64,000 nt of DNA. It comes from an uncultured Nocardioides sp. Lineage in GTDB: Bacteria > Actinomycetota > Actinomycetes > Propionibacteriales > Nocardioidaceae. Location of the stretch: assembly GCF_947488515.1 (NCBI RefSeq), contig NZ_CANKZF010000001.1:1922001-1986000 (forward strand). The letters run 5' to 3'. The position numbers were made by a program, and so were the translations under genes. Positions 8,866-17,434 of the stretch are shown here, piece by piece. The first letter of the stretch is position 1. The number at the start of each line of letters is the position of its first letter. The notes beneath the pieces are model-generated. The model was not told the origin of the DNA, ran no database searches, and was given only the letters and a program-made list of their open reading frames with translations.

Positions 8866-10407
8866 ATGCACTCCCCCGACCAGCGGTCCCGGCCGCGTAC
8901 CCTGCGCCACGCGGCGTACGGCGTGCTTGCCACCGTCGTCGGTCTCGCCGCCGCCCACCTGGTCGCCGCGCTGACCGTTCCGGCGGCGTCGCCGGTGCTC
9001 GCGGTCGGCTCGACCGTCATCGACCTGACGCCCACCCCGCTCAAGGAGTGGGCCATCCGGGAGTTCGGCAGCGCCGACAAGCTGGTCCTGGTCGGATCGG
9101 TGACGCTGGTCGTGCTGCTGCTGGCCGCCGTCGCCGGCATCGTCACCGCACGCCGCGAGACCCCCGGACTCCTCGTCCTGGTGGGCCTGGCCGGCGTCGC
9201 GGGAGTGCTGGCCGTCCTGCGCCCGGGCGCCGGGCCGCTGGACCTCGTACCTGCCCTGGTCGCTGCCGCGGTCGGAGCCACCTCGCTGTGGTGGCTGCAC
9301 CGTGTCGACGACCGGGGTCACACGGAACCGTCGCCGGGGGGCGACGGTCCCACTCGACGCGGGGTCGTGCTGGCCTCCGGCGCACTCGCTGCGGCTGCAG
9401 TGGCCATGGGGGGCCTCGGTCGCTGGGTGACGTCGTACCGCCTCGGCGGGACGGACGTCGCCCTGCCGGTGGCCACCGACCCCGCGTCGTCCTTCCCCAC
9501 CGGTCTCGAGGAGATGTACGACGGCATCACGCCGCTGCGCACCCCGACCGGCGACTTCTACCGGGTCGACACCCGGCTGACGCTCCCCACCGTGGACGTC
9601 GAGTCGTGGACCCTCACCATCGACGGCGACGTCGACCGGGAGGTCACGCTGACCTTCGACGACCTCGCCGCGATGGACACCGTCGAGCGCGACATCACGC
9701 TCACCTGCGTCTCCAACGAGGTCGGCGGACCCTACGTCGGCAGCGCCCGCTGGCTCGGCGTACCCCTCGCCGCCGTGCTGGCCCGGGCCGGCATCGACTC
9801 GACGAAGGCCGACCAGATCCTGTCCACCGACGTCGACGGGATGACGATCTCCACGCCGCTCGACGTGGCGCTCGACGGGCGCGACGCGATCATCGCGATC
9901 GGCATGAACGGCGGCCCCCTGCCCCGCACCCACGGCTTCCCCGCGCGGATGGTCGTCCCCGGGCTCTACGGCTTCGTCAGCGCGTGCAAGTGGATCACCC
10001 GCATGACGCTGACGACGTACGACGCCGAGCAGGCGTACTGGACCGAGCGTGACTGGGTCGTCGACGCACCGATCAAGATCTCGAGCCGCATCGACACGCC
10101 CAAGCCGCTGTCGGAGACCGACGCCGGCTCCGTGGTCATCGGCGGCATCGCCTGGGCGCAGGGCGTCGGTATCGACAAGGTCGAGGTCCGCGTCGACGGT
10201 GGACCCTGGCAGCCGGCGAAGCTCGGCCCGCAGGTCAACGACGACTACTGGCGCCAGTGGTACCTCGAATGGGACGCCGAGCCGGGACGGCACCTGATCG
10301 CCTGCCGCGCCACCAACAAGGACGGCGACGTGCAGACCGACGTCCGGATGCGGCCCTTCCCCGAGGGCTCGAGCGGCCTGCAGGAGATCTCGGTCCTCAT
10401 CGCCTGA
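8866..10407 (+). CDS. membrane-anchored molybdopterin-dependent oxidoreductase (sulfite oxidase/YedY-like)
   Basis: 513 residues. Residues 1-160 hold about five membrane helices. A twin-Arg-like TRRGVVLASGALAAAAVAMGG follows near 163-185, then a sulfite-oxidase-type Moco domain that should face outside. The molybdenum ligand Cys is in DITLTCVSNEVGG near residue 281, and the dimerisation/Ig-like C-terminus (VEVRVDGGPWQPA, WDAEPGRHLIACRATN) is intact. Members oxidise sulfite or reduce sulfoxides; which one applies cannot be read here. Placement before a fasciclin-sigK-rskA set, with a matching promoter element, suggests SigK control and an envelope redox-repair role. A strong hairpin follows the stop. 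Confidence 0.86.
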   Translation: MHSPDQRSRPRTLRHAAYGVLATVVGLAAAHLVAALTVPAASPVLAVGSTVIDLTPTPLKEWAIREFGSADKLVLVGSVTLVVLLLAAVAGIVTARRETPGLLVLVGLAGVAGVLAVLRPGAGPLDLVPALVAAAVGATSLWWLHRVDDRGHTEPSPGGDGPTRRGVVLASGALAAAAVAMGGLGRWVTSYRLGGTDVALPVATDPASSFPTGLEEMYDGITPLRTPTGDFYRVDTRLTLPTVDVESWTLTIDGDVDREVTLTFDDLAAMDTVERDITLTCVSNEVGGPYVGSARWLGVPLAAVLARAGIDSTKADQILSTDVDGMTISTPLDVALDGRDAIIAIGMNGGPLPRTHGFPARMVVPGLYGFVSACKWITRMTLTTYDAEQAYWTERDWVVDAPIKISSRIDTPKPLSETDAGSVVIGGIAWAQGVGIDKVEVRVDGGPWQPAKLGPQVNDDYWRQWYLEWDAEPGRHLIACRATNKDGDVQTDVRMRPFPEGSSGLQEISVLIA

Positions 10408-10443
10408 TCCACCTGGGCTCCTGGTCCCCCGCCCGCCCGTCGT

Positions 10444-10499
10444 CGGGCGGTGAGTGGGACAGGTTCCGCGCCTCCGGAACCTGTCCCACTCATCGCCCG
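10444..10499 (+). terminator. long hairpin terminator after the oxidoreductase gene
   Basis: Perfect 18-bp arms TGAGTGGGACAGGTTCCG (10451-10468) and its complement (10475-10492) with a 6-nt loop. Pairing extends outward through GGGCGG/CGCCC to give about 25 pairs including one G-U. There is no U-tract, as is common in high-GC actinobacteria. It separates the oxidoreductase from the fasciclin-sigK unit. Confidence 0.75.
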
Positions 10500-10554
10500 G
10501 CGCCGGCACGGGGAGGCTTGTCCAAGGATTGTCCAAAGTTTTTCGCGAAACCAC

Positions 10555-10581
10555 CCATCCGCCCCGTCACCCGCCCCGAAC
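10555..10581 (+). promoter_or_regulatory. SigK-like promoter upstream of the fasciclin lipoprotein
   Basis: CCATCC at 10555-10560 and CCGAAC at 10576-10581, spacer 15 nt, 64 nt before ATG 10646. The -10-like element and next bases (CCGAACACC) are identical to the copy at 8853. CCATCC is exactly the mycobacterial SigK -35 element as I recall it. Confidence 0.62.
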
Positions 10582-10645
10582 ACCTCCCGACAGCGGGCCC
10601 CCCACAGCCCACCGATCACAAGGCTTCCAACCGAAAGGCAGTGTC

Positions 10646-11308
10646 ATGAACACCAAGCTCCGCACCCGCTCGATGGGCCTCGCCGCCCTCGCCCTGACCG
10701 CGTCGATGGGCCTGGCTGCCTGTGGCAGCGACAGCGACGCTGACAGCGCCACCGAGTCCACCACGTCCGAGGCTCCGATGGAGTCCGAGTCCAGCGAGTC
10801 CGAGTCGCCGATGGAGTCCGAGGAGCCGATGGCCGCCGACGCGCCGTTCGGTCCCGGCTGCGCCGGCGTCCCGACCTCCGGTGAGGGCTCCGTCGAGGGC
10901 ATGGCCGACGACCCGGTCGCGACCGCCGCGTCGAACAACCCGCTCCTCAAGACGCTGGTCGCCGCGGTGACCGAGGCCGACCTCGTCGACACGCTCAACT
11001 CGGCCGAGAACCTCACGGTCTTCGCGCCGACCGACGACGCGTTCGCCGCGATCCCGAAGAAGGACCTCAACGCCCTCCTGAAGGACAAGGAGATGCTGAC
11101 GACCGTCCTGACCCACCACGTGATCGGCGAGCGCCTCAGCCCTGAGGACGTGGCGGGCGAGCACGAGACCCTGGCCGGTGACATGCTCACCGTCGAGGGC
11201 GAGGGTGAGGACTTCACCATCGGTGACGCCAGCGTCGTGTGCGGCAACGTGCAGACCGCCAACGCCACCGTCTACGTGGTCGACCAGGTCCTGATGCCGG
11301 AGATGTGA
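10646..11308 (+). CDS. fasciclin-domain lipoprotein (MPT83-like)
   Basis: 220 residues. A signal peptide ends in the lipobox LAAC (Cys 27), so the mature protein should be lipid-anchored. A 45-residue Ser/Glu/Met-rich tether follows, then one fasciclin (FAS1) domain with NLTVFAPTDDAFAAIP and TTVLTHHVIGERL, ending in VYVVDQVLMPEM. Two more Cys (GPGCAGVP and VVCGNVQ) may pair. In Mycobacterium the FAS1 proteins MPT70/MPT83 are the main SigK targets, and here the FAS1 gene stands 28 nt before sigK. Good ribosome site GAAAGGCAG. Likely surface adhesion or matrix contact; function inferred from family. Confidence 0.9.
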   Translation: MNTKLRTRSMGLAALALTASMGLAACGSDSDADSATESTTSEAPMESESSESESPMESEEPMAADAPFGPGCAGVPTSGEGSVEGMADDPVATAASNNPLLKTLVAAVTEADLVDTLNSAENLTVFAPTDDAFAAIPKKDLNALLKDKEMLTTVLTHHVIGERLSPEDVAGEHETLAGDMLTVEGEGEDFTIGDASVVCGNVQTANATVYVVDQVLMPEM

Positions 11309-11336
11309 GTCGTCGGCTGACGACCACTACGTAAGG

Positions 11337-11951
11337 ATGACTGACGTGGACCACGTGAGGCCCGTACCGGACGGGGCGCCCGAGGGCGCCCCGTCCGGGG
11401 GCAACCCGGCCCAGCTGGCCGACCTGCTCCGGCAGGCGGCCCTGGGCGACGAAGCGGCTTTCGCCGCGTTCTACGACGCGACGTCCGCACGGGCCTACGG
11501 CCTGGCGCTTCGCGTGGTCCGCAACCCGGCACACGCCGAGGAGGTCACCCAGGAGGCCTACCTCGACGCCTGGCGGTCCAGCACGAGGTACGACGCCGGG
11601 CGCGGCAGCGCGGTCGGCTGGCTGCTGACGATCGTCCACCGCAAGGCCGTCGACCGGATCCGCTCGGTCGAGGCCGCCACGTCCCGCGACGAGACGTGGA
11701 ACCGCGAGACCGCGCCGACCGACCACGACCAGACCTCCGAGGCCGCACACGCCTCGCTCGACGCAGCCCGCGTCCGCAGCGCGGTCGCCACGTTGACCGA
11801 CGTGCAGCGCCAGGCCGTCGAGCTCACCTACTTCGGCGGCTACACGCACACCGAGGTCGCCACCCTCCTCGACGTCCCGCTCGGGACGGCGAAGACACGA
11901 ATACGCGACGGACTGATCCGCCTGCGGGACCTGATGGGAGTTGCCTCATGA
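11337..11951 (+). CDS. sigK: ECF RNA polymerase sigma factor SigK
   Basis: 204 residues. Region 2 is seen in AAFAAFYDATSARAYGLALRVVRN...EEVTQEAYLDAW and GWLLTIVHRKAVDRIRS; region 4 in QRQAVELTYFGGYTHTEVATLLDVPLGTAKTRIRDGLIRLRDLM. The order fasciclin-sigK-rskA and the fatty-acid genes downstream match the mycobacterial SigK locus, so the SigK name is well supported by context. ATG 11337 abuts AAGG; GTG 11346, 8 nt from TAAGGA, is an alternative start removing three residues. The stop overlaps the anti-sigma start (ATGA). Confidence 0.88.
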   Translation: MTDVDHVRPVPDGAPEGAPSGGNPAQLADLLRQAALGDEAAFAAFYDATSARAYGLALRVVRNPAHAEEVTQEAYLDAWRSSTRYDAGRGSAVGWLLTIVHRKAVDRIRSVEAATSRDETWNRETAPTDHDQTSEAAHASLDAARVRSAVATLTDVQRQAVELTYFGGYTHTEVATLLDVPLGTAKTRIRDGLIRLRDLMGVAS

Positions 11952-12685
11952 GCGAGATGGACATCCACAAGCTCACGGGCGCCTATGCCATGGACGCCCT
12001 CGACGAGCTCGAGCGTGCCCGGTTCGAGCAGCACCTCGCCACCTGCGAGGACTGCAGGGCCGAGGTCGCCGAGCTCCGCGAGACGGCGGCGCTGCTGTCC
12101 GAGACCGTCGCGGTCCCGCCACCGGCGGCCCTGCGCGACTCGGTCCTCGCCGGCATCTCCCAGATCCGTCCGCTCGCCCCTGAGGTGACCGCCTCCCCGT
12201 CGCGACACGCCGACCGCCCGGCAGCACGGGGGCGGGGCTGGATGCCCTTTCTGGTCGCGGCGGCACTCGCGCTCATCGTCGGGGTCGGCGCCCTGGTGAC
12301 GCAGCCCTGGGCCCCGTCCGACGACGTCCAGCGCCTGACCGCGGCCGAGCAGGTCCTGCAGGCGCCCGACGCGCAGTCGGTCTCCGTCGACCTCGGCGAA
12401 GCAGGCAACGCGACCCTCACCCGGTCGAAGTCCCAGGACCGTGCCGTGATCACCACCGAGGACATGGCCTCCGCCCCCTCGGGCAAGGACTACGAGCTGT
12501 GGTTCATCGACGGTGACACGTTCGTCTCCGCCGGGCTGATGCCCGACGAGCCCGACCAGACGGTCGTCCTCGACGGGTCCGCCGGGGCAGCCGCCGCCGT
12601 CGGCATCACGGTCGAGCCGGACGGAGGCTCCACTCAGCCCACCAGCGACCCGATCGCCGTGTTCGACCTGACCGAGGCGACATGA
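11948..12685 (+). CDS. rskA: anti-sigma-K factor RskA
   Basis: 245 residues. Cytoplasmic zinc-binding anti-sigma motif HLATCEDC (HxxxCxxC) near residue 31-38, one membrane helix GWMPFLVAAALALIVGVGALVT near 97-118, and an outer C-terminal RskA domain with GKDYELWFIDGDTFVSAGLM. Family members hold SigK at the membrane until regulated proteolysis frees it. The ZAS cysteines would allow redox sensing. Coupled by 4-nt overlaps both to sigK and to the next gene, so the sigma/anti-sigma pair is made with the lipid enzymes. Confidence 0.9.
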   Translation: MSEMDIHKLTGAYAMDALDELERARFEQHLATCEDCRAEVAELRETAALLSETVAVPPPAALRDSVLAGISQIRPLAPEVTASPSRHADRPAARGRGWMPFLVAAALALIVGVGALVTQPWAPSDDVQRLTAAEQVLQAPDAQSVSVDLGEAGNATLTRSKSQDRAVITTEDMASAPSGKDYELWFIDGDTFVSAGLMPDEPDQTVVLDGSAGAAAAVGITVEPDGGSTQPTSDPIAVFDLTEAT

Positions 12686-14766
12686 ACCTCACCCCACGGC
12701 CGGAGCCGCGGCGCGTCGCCGTCGTCGGCTCCGGGGTCGCCGGGCTGACGGCGGCGTGGATCGCCTCGCGCACCGCCCACGTGACCCTCTACGAGGCCGA
12801 CGACCGCCTCGGCGGCCATGCCGACACCCACCGCGTCGCGACCCCCGACGGCGAGCTGGCCATCGACACGGGCTTCATCGTCCACAACCGTCGGACCTAC
12901 CCCACCCTGCTGCGGCTCTTCGCCGAGCTCGGGGTGGCGACCCAGCCCTCGGAGATGTCGCTGTCGGTCAGCGACGCCGGCACCGGTGTCGAGTACGCCG
13001 GTGCGCTCGGCGCGCGCGGCCTGTTCGCGCAGCGGTCGTCGCTCCGCTCGCGCGAGCACTGGCGGATGCTGCTGGAGATCCCCCGCTTCCACCGCCGGGC
13101 GAAGGCCGTGCTCGCCGAGGGCGCCGCGTCATCCGGATCGGCACCTACAGGTGCGGGTTCGCATGACGCAGAGGCCGACCAGACGCTGCGCGACTTCCTG
13201 CGCGACGGCGGCTTCTCCCCCGGTTTCGTCCGGCACTTCATGGAGCCGCTGGTGGCGGCCGTCTGGTCGTGCGACCCGGCGACGTCCCTGGACTACCCCG
13301 CCCGCTACCTCTTCACCTTCCTCGAGCACCACGGGATGCTCGGCGTCTTCGGCTCGCCGGAGTGGCGCACCGTCACGGGCGGCTCAGCGACGTACGTCGC
13401 CGCGGTGGCCGCCGGCCTGCAAGAGGTCCGGCTGGAGACCAAGGTGACGTCGGTGCACGAGCTCGCCGACGGTGTCGAGGTCACCGACGGCAGCGGCGCC
13501 ACCACCCGCTTCGACGCGGTCGTGGTCGCCACGCACCCCTCCCACGCGCTCGCGATGCTCGAGTCGCCGACCGGCCCCCAGCGTGACGTCCTCTCCGCGC
13601 TGCCCTACAGCAGCAACCCCGCGCTCCTCCACACCGACGCCTCGCTGCTGCCCACCTCCCCCGATGCCCGCGCCGCCTGGAACTTTCACCGCCCTGCGAA
13701 TGAGCGCGACTCGAGACCCACCGGAGGCGAGCCTGCGACGTCGCAGGGCGGCGTCACGGTCACCTACGACCTCACCCGCCTCCAGCGGCTGCCCACCGAC
13801 ACCCACTACCTCGTCACCCTGGGCGGCGAGGACCTCGTCGACCCGGCGAGCGTCATCGACCGGATGGAGTACGAGCATCCGCTCTACACGCCCGCCTCGG
13901 TGGCCGCGTCGCGCCGGCTGCCCGAGATCAACACCTCGCGGATCGCCTTCGCCGGGGCGTACCACGGCTGGGGCTTCCACGAGGACGGCGCACGCTCGGG
14001 TCTCGCGGCGGCCACCCACCTCGGCCTCCCCTGGGTCCGCACCCCGACGCTCCCGCGGCCGGGCCGCTTCGAGACCACCATCCGCCACACCCGGCGCAGC
14101 CCGTTCCGGCGCACCTTCGAGCACCACTCGACCTTCTGGCTCGTCGACCTCGACGACCTGCCCGACCACGGCGTGCTGGCGCGGTTCGAGGCGCGCGACC
14201 ACCTCGGTGCGCCCGACGCCACGCTGCGCGACAACGTCGAGTCGTTCCTCGCCGACAACGGCGTCTCGCTCGGCGACGGCGACCGTCCCGGCACGATCCT
14301 GATGGCGGCGCACCCGCGCTCCCTCGGCCACTGCTTCAACCCGATCAGCGTCTTCTGGTGCTTCGACGACCAGGCGCGCCAAGCAGGCGTGGTCGTCGAG
14401 GTGCACAACACCTACGGCGACCGGCACGCCTACCTCGTCCACCCCGACGAGCAGGGCCGCGCCCGCACCGCCAAGGCGCTCTACGTCTCGCCCTTCCACG
14501 GCGTCGACGGCTCGTACGACGTCGCCGTGCCCGTCCCGACCGACCGCCTCGACATCGCGATCACGCTGCGTGGTCACGACGACGGGTCCGCGCCGTTCAG
14601 CGCGAGCCTCACCGGCACCCGCAGCGACGTGCCCGTCCGCCGGACCCTCGGCGCGACCCTGCGCGGCAGCACACTCATCCGCGCGCACGGCATCTGGCTG
14701 TGGGCCCGCCGGCTGCCGGTCCGCCCCCGACCACAGACCACCCATCGACAGGAGGGAGTCCGATGA
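12682..14766 (+). CDS. fused flavin amine-oxidase-like oxidoreductase and DUF1365 protein
   Basis: 694 residues. Residues 1-455 are an FAD-dependent oxidoreductase (VAVVGSGVAGLTAAW near 12-26; RLGGHADT; AGAYHGWGFHEDGARSG near 430-447 at the flavin-binding C-end). Residues 463-690 are a complete DUF1365 domain (RFETTIRHTRRSPFRRTFEH, AHPRSLGHCFNPISVFWCF, ALYVSPFHGVDGSYDV). In M. tuberculosis these are separate neighbours (Rv0449c, Rv0448c) beside sigK/rskA; here they form one chain with no frame break. The two parts probably act in sequence on a membrane lipid acyl chain with the methyltransferases downstream. Two palindromes lie in frame inside the FAD domain (residues ~149-163 and ~336-357), in loops that look longer than usual. 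Started at the ATGA overlap. Confidence 0.88.
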   Translation: MNLTPRPEPRRVAVVGSGVAGLTAAWIASRTAHVTLYEADDRLGGHADTHRVATPDGELAIDTGFIVHNRRTYPTLLRLFAELGVATQPSEMSLSVSDAGTGVEYAGALGARGLFAQRSSLRSREHWRMLLEIPRFHRRAKAVLAEGAASSGSAPTGAGSHDAEADQTLRDFLRDGGFSPGFVRHFMEPLVAAVWSCDPATSLDYPARYLFTFLEHHGMLGVFGSPEWRTVTGGSATYVAAVAAGLQEVRLETKVTSVHELADGVEVTDGSGATTRFDAVVVATHPSHALAMLESPTGPQRDVLSALPYSSNPALLHTDASLLPTSPDARAAWNFHRPANERDSRPTGGEPATSQGGVTVTYDLTRLQRLPTDTHYLVTLGGEDLVDPASVIDRMEYEHPLYTPASVAASRRLPEINTSRIAFAGAYHGWGFHEDGARSGLAAATHLGLPWVRTPTLPRPGRFETTIRHTRRSPFRRTFEHHSTFWLVDLDDLPDHGVLARFEARDHLGAPDATLRDNVESFLADNGVSLGDGDRPGTILMAAHPRSLGHCFNPISVFWCFDDQARQAGVVVEVHNTYGDRHAYLVHPDEQGRARTAKALYVSPFHGVDGSYDVAVPVPTDRLDIAITLRGHDDGSAPFSASLTGTRSDVPVRRTLGATLRGSTLIRAHGIWLWARRLPVRPRPQTTHRQEGVR
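13126..13169. repeat. in-frame palindrome inside the FAD domain, first copy
   Basis: A 44-nt hairpin: GCGTCAT at 13126 pairs with ATGACGC ending 13169, then a middle stem with two mismatches and two G-U pairs, then GCACCT/AGGTGC around a 2-nt loop. About 19 of 21 positions pair. It encodes AASSGSAPTGAGSHD, a polar stretch between two helices. Confidence 0.65.
13689..13751. repeat. in-frame palindrome inside the FAD domain, second copy
   Basis: Perfect 11-bp arms CCGCCCTGCGA (13689-13699) and its complement (13741-13751) enclose 41 nt. The right arm also sits in a perfect 16-bp palindrome, CCTGCGACGTCGCAGG, at 13732-13747. It encodes a polar loop (PANERDSRPTGGEPATSQGG) just before the conserved VTVTYDLTRLQ strand. 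Confidence 0.6.
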
Positions 14767-16112
14767 CCCTCGAGAAGAACCACCCCCAGCAGCAGGGCAC
14801 GCAGGGCATGCCCGCCCCCGAGCAGCTGCCCACCGGCCCCCGCACCGCGGTCTCGGCCACCGTCGCGCGGCGCCTCTTCCGCGCCGCCGTCGCCCGCCTC
14901 GACGTCACGGTCGTGGAGGAGCCGACCGGTCGCCGCTTCGGGCGCGGCGGGCCGTTGATGCGCCTGCACCGGCCCGCGGAGTTCTACGCACGGGTGGGCC
15001 GTGACGGCCTGATCGGCTTCGGCGAGGCCTACCTGACCGGCGCGTGGGACGCCGACGACCTCGCCGGCTTCCTCACCGTGCCGGCAGCCCGCATGGCCAC
15101 CCTGGTGCCGGAGCCGCTGCAGCGCCTCCGCGCCCTCGTGATGCCCCGGCTGCCCCACCACCAGCGCAGCACCGAGGACAACAGCCAGGCAAACATCTCG
15201 CACCACTACGACCTGTCCAACGAGCTCTTCGCACTCTTCCTCGACGAGACGCTGAGCTATTCGTCCGCGCTCTTCGACACCTCCTTCGTCCCCACCGGGA
15301 AGGGCCCCGGCTCCGTCGGTGACCATCTGGTCGCCACTCCACCAGAGCCCACCGACGACCGGGACCCGACCGTCCACAACCCCGACCTCGCGGACGCGCA
15401 GGGCCGCAAGGTCGAGCGCCTCCTCGACGAGGCCGGAGTCACCGCCGGCACGCGTGTCCTCGAGATCGGCACCGGGTGGGGCGAGCTCGCCATCCGCGCC
15501 GCCCGGCGCGGCGCGAGCGTCCACACGATCACGCTGTCGGTCGAGCAGCTCCAGCTGGCCGAGGAGCGGATCGCCGCGGCCGGGTTCGCCGACCGCGTCC
15601 ACGTCGAGCTGATGGACTACCGCGCGCTCGCCGCCACCGGCGCTACGTACGACGCCGTGCTGTCCGTGGAGATGATCGAGGCCGTGGGGCACGAGTTCTG
15701 GGGCACCTACTTCAGCACCATCGACCGCGTGCTGGCGCCCGGCGGCCGGGTCGCCATCCAGGCGATCACGATGCCGCACGACCGGATGCTCGCCACGCGC
15801 GACGGCCACACCTGGATCAACAAGTACATCTTCCCCGGCGGCTTCCTGCCCAGCATCGAGGTCATCGACCAGGTCACCCGCGACGAGACCACCCTCCGGC
15901 TGACCGGGCAGCTGGCGATGGGCGACCACTACGCCGAGACGCTGCGCCGCTGGGACCGCCGGTTCCTCGCCCAGCGCGACGCCGTCCTCGCCCTCGGCTT
16001 CGACGACCTCTTCATGCGGGTCTGGCACTTCTACCTCGCCTACTCGCAGGCCGGCTTCGCGAGCGGCTACCTCGACGTCTCGCAGCTCACCTTCACCCGG
16101 GAGGACCGGTGA
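14763..16112 (+). CDS. cyclopropane-fatty-acyl-phospholipid synthase-like methyltransferase 1
   Basis: 449 residues. An N-terminal domain (GRDGLIGFGEAYLTGAWDADDL) typical of the CFA synthase family is followed by NISHHYDLSNELFALFLDETLSYSSALF (substrate/bicarbonate region) near 140-170 and the SAM loop VLEIGTGWGEL near 230. GHEFWGTYFSTIDRVLAPGGRVAIQ and the C-terminal FYLAYSQAGFASGYLDVSQLTF match CFA synthases and mycobacterial UfaA1. It adds a methyl or methylene group to an unsaturated phospholipid chain. Residues ~172-206 hold an unusual insertion (TGKGPGSVGDHLVATPPEP...) that contains a palindrome. Coupled on both sides by 4-nt overlaps. Confidence 0.88.
   Translation: MTLEKNHPQQQGTQGMPAPEQLPTGPRTAVSATVARRLFRAAVARLDVTVVEEPTGRRFGRGGPLMRLHRPAEFYARVGRDGLIGFGEAYLTGAWDADDLAGFLTVPAARMATLVPEPLQRLRALVMPRLPHHQRSTEDNSQANISHHYDLSNELFALFLDETLSYSSALFDTSFVPTGKGPGSVGDHLVATPPEPTDDRDPTVHNPDLADAQGRKVERLLDEAGVTAGTRVLEIGTGWGELAIRAARRGASVHTITLSVEQLQLAEERIAAAGFADRVHVELMDYRALAATGATYDAVLSVEMIEAVGHEFWGTYFSTIDRVLAPGGRVAIQAITMPHDRMLATRDGHTWINKYIFPGGFLPSIEVIDQVTRDETTLRLTGQLAMGDHYAETLRRWDRRFLAQRDAVLALGFDDLFMRVWHFYLAYSQAGFASGYLDVSQLTFTREDR
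15314..15357. repeat. in-frame imperfect palindrome in methyltransferase 1
   Basis: CGTCGGTG (15314-15321) pairs with CACCGACG (15350-15357). After a small internal loop, TCTGGT (15326-15331) pairs with ACCAGA (15341-15346) around a 9-nt loop. It falls in the residues that look inserted relative to other CFA synthases. Confidence 0.55.
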
Positions 16113-17434
16113 CACCCGTGACCCGGACCACGCCCTCCGACACCACGCTGACCTCCGCGGGCGTCGCCGACCGCCTCGCCGCGGCGGTCCGCCCGTTCAT
16201 CGGCGGCGACCTGCCGGTGCGCCTGCAGGCGTGGGACGGCTCCGTCGCCGGACCCGCCGGCGCCCCGCTCGTGGTCCTCCGGTCGCCCGACGCGCTGCGC
16301 CGGCTGCTGTGGCACCCGGGCGAGCTCGGCGCTGCCCAGGCCTACGTGACCGGCGAGCTCGACGTCCCCGAGCAGGACGGCTGGGACCTCGGCTCCGCGC
16401 TGACGCACGCCTTCGAGGTCGGCGCCGAGCGCGGGCTGTCCGGCGTACGCCTCTCGCCGCGCGCCCTGGTCGACGCGGTCCGCACCGCCGCCGGGCTCGG
16501 CGCGCTGGGCCGACCCCCAGCGCCCCCGGCCTCGCAGGCGCAGGTCAAGGGACGGCTGCACAGCCTCGCCCGCGACCGGTCGTCGATCAGCCACCACTAC
16601 GACCTCTCCAACGAGTTCTACTCCCTCGTCCTCGAGCCGCAGATGGCCTACAGCTGCGGCTACCACGCCTCCCCCGACGTCTCGCTCGAGGAGGCGCAGC
16701 GCGCCAAGCTCGACCTCGTCTGCACCAAGCTCGGCCTCGAGCAGGGCGATCGGATGCTGGACGTGGGCTGCGGGTGGGGCTCGCTGTCGCTGCACGCGGC
16801 CGAGCACTTCGGGGCGCGGGTCACCGGGGTGACGATCTCGGCGGAGCAGAAGGCGTTCATCGACGCCCGGATCGCCGAGCGCGGGCTGCAGGACCGGGTC
16901 GAGATCCGGCTGCAGGACTACCGCGAGGTCCCCGAGCGCGACCACTTCGACGCTGTCGGCTCGCTCGAGATGGGCGAGCACGTCGGTGCCCGCAACTACC
17001 CGACCTACGTCGAGGTGCTGCGCCGCTCGGTCCGGCCGGGCGGGCGGGTGCTCGTCCAGCAGATGTCGCGCCAGGGCGCCGGTGGCGGCAAGCACCCGGG
17101 CGGCGGCCCGTTCATCGAGTCGTTCATCGCCCCCGACATGACGATGCGGCCGGTCGGCGAGACCGTCGGCCTGATCGAGGCAGGTGGGCTCGAGGTGCGT
17201 GACGTGCACGCGATGCGCGAGCACTACGTGCACACCGTGGCGGGCTGGATGGCCAACTTCGAGGCCAACCTGCCCCGGCTCCGCGAGCTCGTCGGAGAGG
17301 AGGTCGTCCGCGTGTGGCGGCTCTACCTCGTCGGCGGCGCCCTCGCCTTCCGCGACGGCCGGATGGGCGTCGACCAGGTCCTGGCCGTCCGCCCCGGCGG
17401 TCCTCACACCCTGCCGGCGGTGCGCGCGTGGTGA
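16109..17434 (+). CDS. cyclopropane-fatty-acyl-phospholipid synthase-like methyltransferase 2
   Basis: 441 residues, the second family member in the operon. SSISHHYDLSNEFYSLVLEPQMAYSCGYH near 150-180, SAM loop MLDVGCGWGSLSLHAAEHFGARVTGVTIS near 213-240, and SLEMGEHVGARNYPTYVEVLRRSVRPGGRVLVQQM follow the family order. It differs enough from its neighbour (Cys-containing SAM loop, no inserted linker) to suggest a different substrate or step. Start GTG 16109 by GTGA overlap; GTG 16118 is an in-frame alternative. No transport function is implied; it should act on membrane phospholipid from the cytosolic side. Confidence 0.88.
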   Translation: MTPVTRTTPSDTTLTSAGVADRLAAAVRPFIGGDLPVRLQAWDGSVAGPAGAPLVVLRSPDALRRLLWHPGELGAAQAYVTGELDVPEQDGWDLGSALTHAFEVGAERGLSGVRLSPRALVDAVRTAAGLGALGRPPAPPASQAQVKGRLHSLARDRSSISHHYDLSNEFYSLVLEPQMAYSCGYHASPDVSLEEAQRAKLDLVCTKLGLEQGDRMLDVGCGWGSLSLHAAEHFGARVTGVTISAEQKAFIDARIAERGLQDRVEIRLQDYREVPERDHFDAVGSLEMGEHVGARNYPTYVEVLRRSVRPGGRVLVQQMSRQGAGGGKHPGGGPFIESFIAPDMTMRPVGETVGLIEAGGLEVRDVHAMREHYVHTVAGWMANFEANLPRLRELVGEEVVRVWRLYLVGGALAFRDGRMGVDQVLAVRPGGPHTLPAVRAW

